NCBI RefSeq assembly: GCF_000429905.1
Contig: NZ_AUCT01000001.1
Location: forward strand, 228,166-292,165
DNA length: 64,000 nucleotides
Direction: 5' to 3'
Source of the DNA: Desulfatibacillum aliphaticivorans DSM 15576
Lineage (GTDB): Bacteria; Desulfobacterota; Desulfobacteria; Desulfobacterales; Desulfatibacillaceae
Part shown: positions 58,836-64,000 of the stretch, piece by piece
Position numbering within the stretch: the stretch's first letter is position 1
Layout of the letters: each line of letters begins with the position of its first letter
Program-made: the position numbers and the translations under genes
Notes under the pieces: generated by a model
The model's input: the letters and a program-made list of their open reading frames with translations, nothing else
Databases searched by the model: none
What the model was told of the DNA's origin: nothing

Positions 58836-61160
58836 TCAGAATCCCTTGAACGGGTTGGGTCCAAGATCTTCGACTTCCTCACAGAACTTGTTGATGATCC
58901 CGGGGAGCTTGTCGTATTCGTCAATAGCTACCTGGACCTGGGTCACACGTTCCGGTTCCAGTGCGAGGCTGGCAAGGGCGTCGCCGATTTTCTTCATACG
59001 AATGTCGGCCAGTTCAGAGCCCTTGACAAAATGGCACTGATAGTCGTCGCCATGCTTGCACCCGATGAGGATGGCTCCGTCCATGCCCTGAGACAATGCG
59101 TCCTTGATCCAGATCACGTTCACGGAACCCAGGCAGCGCACAGGAATGATACGAAGCTGATGGTTATAGGTCAGACCGTTCATGGCTGCGATGTCCAGAG
59201 CCGGCATTGCGTCGTTTTCGCAGACCAAAGCCAGGATGCGCAGGGGCGGTTCGTCGAAGTCGTCTTCAGACGGAACCTTGATGCACTTGACCTGGGAGCC
59301 GATGGAGTCGATGTTGTAGTCCGCAAAGCCGATGATGCGTTCGGGACAAGCGCCCATACAGGTTCCGCAACGGCGGCACCGTGTGGGATTGGGCTTGGGC
59401 GTTCCTCTTTCATCGTCGTCCAGGGCGCCAAAGGGGCATTCTTCCGTGCAGCGCTTGCACTGGGTGCAGCGTTGGAAGAAGAAGTCCGGGAAGGTCTTAT
59501 CGCCGGAACGGGGATGAACCGATACGCCGCGGTCGGTGGACTCGAGGCACTGAATGGCCTTGAGTGCGGCGCCGGTGGCGTCTTCCACGGACTCAGCCAT
59601 GGTGAGGCTGCGCCTCACGCCGCCGGCGGCGTAGATGCCGGTGCGCTGAGTTTCGTAAGGGAAGCAGATGAAGTTAGAATCGCAGTAGCCGTTGAACAGG
59701 CCGATGTCGCGGAAAGCCGGGCCCTGGCGATAAGCCAGGTTGACGACCGGATCGTCCTTGGTGGCGGGCACCATGCCGGTGGCCAGAACCACCAGGTCGG
59801 CCTTGACCTGGATTTTTTCGCCCAACAGGGTGTTGTCCGCTTCCACAATCAGGCCTGCGTCGCCTTTGGATACGCTGACGACCTCGCCCTTGGTCAGGAA
59901 GATGCCGGGGGTCTGCTGAATGCTCTTGTAAAAGTTTTCAGACAGGCCGGGCGTGCGCATGTGTTGATAGAACACAAAGGCTTTTCCGTCTTCATAGTCT
60001 TCGGTGACGTACTTGGCCTGTTTCAGGGAAACAAGGCTGGTCACGGAAGAAGCATAGGGGAAGTCGGAGTCGTCGCCCTGTCCCGGGCTTTGCACGAAGA
60101 CCACGCTTTTGGCGGCCTGGCCGTCCGCAGTGACGATCTTGCCCTTGGCGGCCATTTCTTCAAACTGGGCGTTGGTGACGACGTTTTCTTCCACGCCGAA
60201 GCCCAGATGCGCAAATTCGCCTTCCGCAGGTTTGTAAGGTCTCCAACCTGCGGCCAGAACCACGGCGCCGAATTTTTCTCCGTCGGGGTCCAGCTTCAGG
60301 ATGTCGTGCCTTCCTTCGTTGTATTCCTTGTACTTGACGGCCAGAGCATCGTTGTCCAGCTCTTTTCCGTTCTCATCCACCTTCATTTCATCCGGCAGCG
60401 GATAAGGCACGTCAAAAGGAATTTTTTCGCCGGGCTTTTTCAGGGTCACGGTGAAGTCGCCGGGTTGTCCGGCGATACGAGCGACCACTGTGCCGGTCTT
60501 TACGGTGATTTTGGGATTTTCCTCTACTTTGGCGATCAGGCTTCCAATGATGGGAGACTGGAGTTCCTCGTAAGGATACGCCATGGGAAGCTGCTTACGC
60601 ACCTTGGCGGCCCAGCCGCCCAGAGCATCTTCCTTCTCCACGATGGTCACGTCGTAGCCGACGGCTGCAGCGTCGAGAGCCGCGGAAATGCCGGTGATGC
60701 CGCCGCCGATGACCATGATCTTCCTGTTTGTGCCTTCTTCCAGTTGATAAGGTTCGGGCAGCTTGATTTTTTCGGCGTTGACCATGCCCATGCGGAGATA
60801 GTCTTCAGCCATCATCTGCAGGTTGTTAGGCTCGTCTTCGGGAATCTCTTCGTCGGTGATAAGGTCTTTATGGGACCACACAACGCCTTCACGAAGGTTG
60901 ACGCGCTGAACAATGCAGTTATCAAACTTGAAAACGTCCCAGTTAACCCTGCGGGAGCAGGCGCCGATCACGATGGTGTTGACCCCATCAGCCACGTCCT
61001 TCTTGATGAGGTCCACACCGCTCTGGCTGCATAGAAAAGGATGGGTCTTGCAATTGGAATAGCCCTCCTCTTCGGGGACTTCCTCGATCAGACCTTTAAT
61101 GTCAAGGGCGTCTCCGATTCCGCATCCAGAACAGATATAGAAACCGAACTTCTTGTCCAT
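58836..61160 (-). CDS. qmoB: Quinone-interacting membrane-bound oxidoreductase subunit QmoB
   Basis: 774 residues, soluble subunit. N-terminal CSGCGIGDALD, then an FAD-binding GGGITGISAALDAAAVGYDV, two 4Fe-4S motifs (CTQCKRCTEECPFG near 583 and CRRCGTCMGACP near 611), and a MvhD/HdrA-C-terminal-like domain with VRCLGSVNVIWIKDALSQG and GCKHGDDYQCHFVKG. HdrA-like flavoprotein fused to an electron-bifurcation-type delta subunit. Follows qmoA by 10 bases; the three subunits are co-expressed. Confidence 0.95.
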   Translation of the reverse strand: MDKKFGFYICSGCGIGDALDIKGLIEEVPEEEGYSNCKTHPFLCSQSGVDLIKKDVADGVNTIVIGACSRRVNWDVFKFDNCIVQRVNLREGVVWSHKDLITDEEIPEDEPNNLQMMAEDYLRMGMVNAEKIKLPEPYQLEEGTNRKIMVIGGGITGISAALDAAAVGYDVTIVEKEDALGGWAAKVRKQLPMAYPYEELQSPIIGSLIAKVEENPKITVKTGTVVARIAGQPGDFTVTLKKPGEKIPFDVPYPLPDEMKVDENGKELDNDALAVKYKEYNEGRHDILKLDPDGEKFGAVVLAAGWRPYKPAEGEFAHLGFGVEENVVTNAQFEEMAAKGKIVTADGQAAKSVVFVQSPGQGDDSDFPYASSVTSLVSLKQAKYVTEDYEDGKAFVFYQHMRTPGLSENFYKSIQQTPGIFLTKGEVVSVSKGDAGLIVEADNTLLGEKIQVKADLVVLATGMVPATKDDPVVNLAYRQGPAFRDIGLFNGYCDSNFICFPYETQRTGIYAAGGVRRSLTMAESVEDATGAALKAIQCLESTDRGVSVHPRSGDKTFPDFFFQRCTQCKRCTEECPFGALDDDERGTPKPNPTRCRRCGTCMGACPERIIGFADYNIDSIGSQVKCIKVPSEDDFDEPPLRILALVCENDAMPALDIAAMNGLTYNHQLRIIPVRCLGSVNVIWIKDALSQGMDGAILIGCKHGDDYQCHFVKGSELADIRMKKIGDALASLALEPERVTQVQVAIDEYDKLPGIINKFCEEVEDLGPNPFKGF

Positions 61161-61170
61161 GGATTACCTC

Positions 61171-62445
61171 CTACCTCTTCACCAAGGTTTGAATGGCCTT
61201 CAAAGCCATGCCAGTTGCATTCTGGTTCGAAGACACCACATCAGCCGGTTGGGCGGCGCATCCACAAGCAAACATTCCACCAGCCGCATAATCATTGATG
61301 ATGAAACCATCATCCGTGTATTTGAGATCAGCCGGAAGTTTGTTAAGCGCTGCGGAAGGCTGCATACCGGTTGCCAGAACCGCCATACTCACGGTTTGGG
61401 AGACCTTTTCCCCGGTGACGGCGTTTTCTGCGGTCACGGTGATATCGCCTGAGGCATCGGCGGAAACTTCCGCTACTTTGCCCTTGATGAAAAATACGTT
61501 TTCGTCTTCCTTGACCTTCTTGTAGAACTTCTCGTACCTGTCGCCCGGTGCACGGAGATCAATGTAGAAAATGTAGATCTTAGCGTCCGGATACTGCTCC
61601 CTGATGTAGCAGGCGTGCTTCAGGGAAGCCATGCAGCAGATGTAGGAGCAGTAGGGCAGGTGGTTCTCGTCTCTGGAGCCGGCGCATTGGACGAAGGCCA
61701 CGCTTTCAGGCGCGGTGTTGTCCGAAGGCCGAACGATCTGACCCTTTGTAGGTCCGTTCGGGGCGGCCAGACGCTCCAGCATCATGTTTGTGATTATGTT
61801 GTCGTACTGTCCAAAACCGAGATTGTCGATCTTGGTAGCATCGTAGGGTTCCCAACCCGTCGCCCACACTATGGCGCCCACTTTAAGGTTAATGGTTCTG
61901 GGCTCCATTTCGAGGTCAACGGCGTCATATTTACAAGCTTCCAAACAACGTTTGGCATCCTCGGTTCCAATGATCTTGGGTGAGATCATGTAGCGTGCGG
62001 GCATGGCCATTTCGTGAGGCAGGAAAGCCCCCTTGGTTTTGTCCATGCCGAAGTTGAAATCGTTATCCACTTCGATCTGGCACGCTTTCGCGCACTCGCC
62101 GCAGCAAGTGCAGTTTTCGTTAACATACCGGGGATTCAGCTTTATTTCCACGTCATAGTCGCCAGGACCGCCCGAGACCTTGACCACTTCGGCCAGGGTG
62201 AAGGTTTTGATGCCGGGGTTGTCCTTGATTCGGCGAAAGTTGATCTCGAGTCCGCATGTGGGAGGACATAGCTTGGGAAAATACTGATTCAGCTGAGATA
62301 CTCTCCCGCCGAGATACGGGTTCTTTTCAACCAAAAAGACCTCGTACCCCACTTCGGCGGCTTCGAGGGTCGTGGTCAGTCCGCTGATACCCCCTCCCAC
62401 CACTAAAATGCTTCCGCTGGCACGAGCCGCAGTGTCTGTTGTCAT
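61171..62445 (-). CDS. qmoA: Quinone-interacting membrane-bound oxidoreductase subunit QmoA
   Basis: 424 residues, HdrA-like flavoprotein. FAD motif ILVVGGGISGLTTTLEAAEVG near the N-terminus, then LNPRYVNENCTCCGECAKACQI with cysteines for one cluster, and a C-terminal VLATGMQPSAALNKLP FAD-binding segment. Forms the QmoA-QmoB heterodimer that contacts APS reductase. Own ribosome site GGAGG before ATG. Separated from aprA by 116 bases holding a terminator. Confidence 0.95.
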   Translation of the reverse strand: MTTDTAARASGSILVVGGGISGLTTTLEAAEVGYEVFLVEKNPYLGGRVSQLNQYFPKLCPPTCGLEINFRRIKDNPGIKTFTLAEVVKVSGGPGDYDVEIKLNPRYVNENCTCCGECAKACQIEVDNDFNFGMDKTKGAFLPHEMAMPARYMISPKIIGTEDAKRCLEACKYDAVDLEMEPRTINLKVGAIVWATGWEPYDATKIDNLGFGQYDNIITNMMLERLAAPNGPTKGQIVRPSDNTAPESVAFVQCAGSRDENHLPYCSYICCMASLKHACYIREQYPDAKIYIFYIDLRAPGDRYEKFYKKVKEDENVFFIKGKVAEVSADASGDITVTAENAVTGEKVSQTVSMAVLATGMQPSAALNKLPADLKYTDDGFIINDYAAGGMFACGCAAQPADVVSSNQNATGMALKAIQTLVKR

Positions 62446-62500
62446 GCTATCCCTCCGTGCACAAAAAACATATGCGCTAAAATTCTGGGGTATACTTAAT

Positions 62501-62540
62501 AAAAACCTCCAGGCGTCGCAAAGAACGCCTGGAGGTGAAT
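62501..62540 (-). terminator. Intrinsic terminator after aprA
   Basis: On the minus strand CCTCCAGGCG (62526-62535) and CGCCTGGAGG (62506-62515) form a perfect 10-pair stem, followed by TTTTT. It lies 22 bases after the aprA stop and should separate apr from qmo, or set their ratio. Confidence 0.9.
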
Positions 62541-62561
62541 GTCAATCAAACAGCATGGGTA

Positions 62562-64000
62562 CTAGCTGATGATCTTGATGTAGTCTTCTTTCTTGCATTC
62601 CCAGGTTCCGGCCTTGGGGTCGTACTTGGAATTGACGAAGCAGAACCAGTTTTCGTCGTCCTGGCCCGGGTAGTCGGCTTGATAGTAGAAGCCGGGGTAG
62701 CGGGTTTCTTTACGGAACTGGATGTGACGCAGGTGAGCTTCCACCGTCCAAATGCGGTGGTAGATTTCCCAGGCGCGCATCAGTTCGTGCAGGTCGCCGG
62801 CAGCCAGTTTTTCGCAGTCTTCGCGCATGGTTTCCAGAAGATCCATCACCACTTCCAGGGACTTGGAAGAAGTTTGATAGAACGTAGCGGTTCCAGCGCC
62901 GTACTCATGGGTAGCTTTCATGAGACGGAGAGCCATGCCGGCAGGCTTGATGTAGTTGGGGTTGATGTCGACGGCGGTGGTGTAAGCGGAGAACTCATGG
63001 AAGACCTTGACGGGTTTCCATACCAGGTCGACCAGCTCTTCATTGGACTTGTTCAGAGCGGGTTTGAAGCCGGCGTTGTTCTTCACAAAGCGAGCCATAG
63101 CCTTGGCAACCATACGGCCTTCAGCATGGGAGCCGGAGGAGAACTTGTGACCGGAGCAGCCCACGCCGTCGCCAGCGGTGAACAGACCGTTAACGGTGGT
63201 CATACGGTTGTAGACAACGCCGTTGTAGTCCCATTTGTAAGAAGCGGGGACCCAGTCTTCTGCAGGGCCGGAGCACCACAGGCCGCAGCAGCCGGAGTGA
63301 GAGCCCAACAGGTAAGGTTCGGTGGGCATGATTTCGGAGTTTTTCTTCTCAGGCTCGGTGTTGGTGGCGCACCACAGGTTGGCCTGTCCACAGGTCATGT
63401 CCAGGAAGTCTTCCCAAGCTTCGGATTCGAGGTGCTTGAGTTCTTTCTTGTCCATGGTTTCGCCCAGAGTTGCCAGAGCGGTGACGGTGTCCATGATGAT
63501 GGGGCCGCGGCCTTCTTTCATCTCGAACAGCATCAGGTGGTTACGCAGACAGGTCGGGGTGATGGCGGCCGTTCCGTAAGGAGCGTATTTTTCCAACTCA
63601 GCCTTGGCTGCATCGGATCCGGCGTAGGGTTCGCCCAAGCCGTTGAGGGTCTTGGCTTTGAACAGCAGGAACCAAGCGCCGACAGGGCCGTAACCGTCTT
63701 TGAAGCGAGCCGGGGTGAAACGGTTTTCCATCATGGAGAGTTCGGCGCCCACCTTCATGCACATGGTGTACGTGGAGCCGGCATTCCATACGGGGTACCA
63801 GGCGCGGCCTTTACCTTCACCAACGGACCGGGGCTGGTAGATGTTGACGGCGCCGCCGCAAGCCACCATCATGGTGTTGCACTTGATGATGTAGATCTTG
63901 TTTTCGCGGACGGAGAAGCCCACTGCGCCGGCAATGCGGTTTTCTTCGTTGGCATCGAGAACGAGTTCAACGATGAACACGCGCTCGAGGATGTTTTCTT
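62562..64000 (-). CDS. aprA: Adenylylsulfate reductase alpha subunit AprA, C-terminal part
   Basis: About 479 residues of a protein of about 650 are visible; the frame stays open to the right edge, where ENILERVFIVELVLDANEEN matches the family. FAD-containing subunit that reduces adenosine 5'-phosphosulfate to sulfite and AMP, the second step of sulfate respiration. Fragments typical of AprA: FTPARFKDGYGPVGAWFLLFK, GSHSGCCGLWCSGPAEDWVP, the GDGVGCSGHKFSSGSHAEGR FAD-domain segment, and ETRYPGFYYQADYPGQDD. Upstream aprB would be beyond 64000. A GTG at 63980 is not the true start. Confidence 0.97.
   Translation of the reverse strand, partial: ENILERVFIVELVLDANEENRIAGAVGFSVRENKIYIIKCNTMMVACGGAVNIYQPRSVGEGKGRAWYPVWNAGSTYTMCMKVGAELSMMENRFTPARFKDGYGPVGAWFLLFKAKTLNGLGEPYAGSDAAKAELEKYAPYGTAAITPTCLRNHLMLFEMKEGRGPIIMDTVTALATLGETMDKKELKHLESEAWEDFLDMTCGQANLWCATNTEPEKKNSEIMPTEPYLLGSHSGCCGLWCSGPAEDWVPASYKWDYNGVVYNRMTTVNGLFTAGDGVGCSGHKFSSGSHAEGRMVAKAMARFVKNNAGFKPALNKSNEELVDLVWKPVKVFHEFSAYTTAVDINPNYIKPAGMALRLMKATHEYGAGTATFYQTSSKSLEVVMDLLETMREDCEKLAAGDLHELMRAWEIYHRIWTVEAHLRHIQFRKETRYPGFYYQADYPGQDDENWFCFVNSKYDPKAGTWECKKEDYIKIIS

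Noticed and set aside
58818..61034. Long plus-strand frame of 738 codons opposite qmoB
   Set aside because: Codon bias of qmoB leaves the complementary frame open; QmoB motifs on the minus strand settle it.
1..64000. tRNA or rRNA genes, transposases, integrases
   Set aside because: No TPsiC-like gene structure, rRNA segment or recombinase frame was recognised, so none is reported.

Overview
The window looks like chromosomal DNA (moderately high G+C) from a strictly anaerobic, sulfate-reducing, nitrogen-fixing member of the Desulfobacterota. The evidence is an adenylylsulfate reductase gene (aprA, cut by the right edge) followed by qmoABC, together with a nif cluster of anaerobe type: nifI1-nifI2 between nifH and nifD, a long NifD with an insertion, and a short NifK. 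The combination resembles Desulfatibacillum-type organisms, but the genus is an inference from memory.

Layout. 1-623: end of a molybdate/tungstate-type ABC ATPase. 0.6-6 kb: an unrecognised 749-residue protein, an ornithine-decarboxylase-fold protein that has lost its PLP lysine, and an exported VWA protein. 6.1-17.7 kb, all minus strand: nifH-nifI1-nifI2-nifD-nifK-nifE-nifN-nifB, a 2Fe-2S ferredoxin, a HEPN-like protein, an acetyltransferase and nifV. A very good sigma-54 promoter precedes nifH, with three phased repeats upstream of it. 18.3-19.7 kb: a MarR regulator and an amidohydrolase-like protein that share the same operator palindrome. 19.7-21.2 kb: non-coding mosaic repeats. 21.2-27.1 kb: an oligopeptide ABC transporter operon. 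27.5-34 kb: an SDR, a membrane protein with a divergent TetR, a GNAT-nitrilase fusion, a BKACE-family enzyme and a cyclase-family enzyme. 34-36 kb: two near-duplicate CBS-pair proteins separated by repeats. 35.7-40.8 kb: MoxR-DUF58-transglutaminase module, a small zinc ribbon and an SCP2-like protein.

40.8-44.5 kb is the most intriguing stretch. A leader resembling a degenerate cobalamin riboswitch lies upstream of a His/Cys-rich small exported protein, a ZnuA-like binding protein lacking two usual metal ligands and any adjacent ATPase, a DUF318-type permease with a CDCCHDSH loop, and its TIGR03943-type partner. This may be an unconventional metal (possibly cobalt) transport locus. 44.7-53.8 kb: a NUDIX protein with an interrupted Nudix box, an acidic-tailed protein, a MoaB/Mog protein, TetR plus membrane protein, apolipoprotein N-acyltransferase, a secreted dockerin-like protein and a flavin reductase. 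54-57.4 kb: prfB with an intact programmed +1 frameshift, an ATP-grasp protein, an HD protein and a lipoprotein hydrolase. 57.6-64 kb: qmoC, qmoB, qmoA and aprA, the electron-transfer and AMP-sulfate reduction machinery of dissimilatory sulfate respiration.

The genes fit one lifestyle: sulfate respiration (apr/qmo) supplies energy, the Mo-nitrogenase cluster with PII-like NifI switch-off fixes N2, and molybdenum import or cofactor genes (ModC-like, MoaB/Mog) may serve nitrogenase and other Mo/W enzymes. No tRNA, rRNA, CRISPR array, transposase or integrase was recognised.
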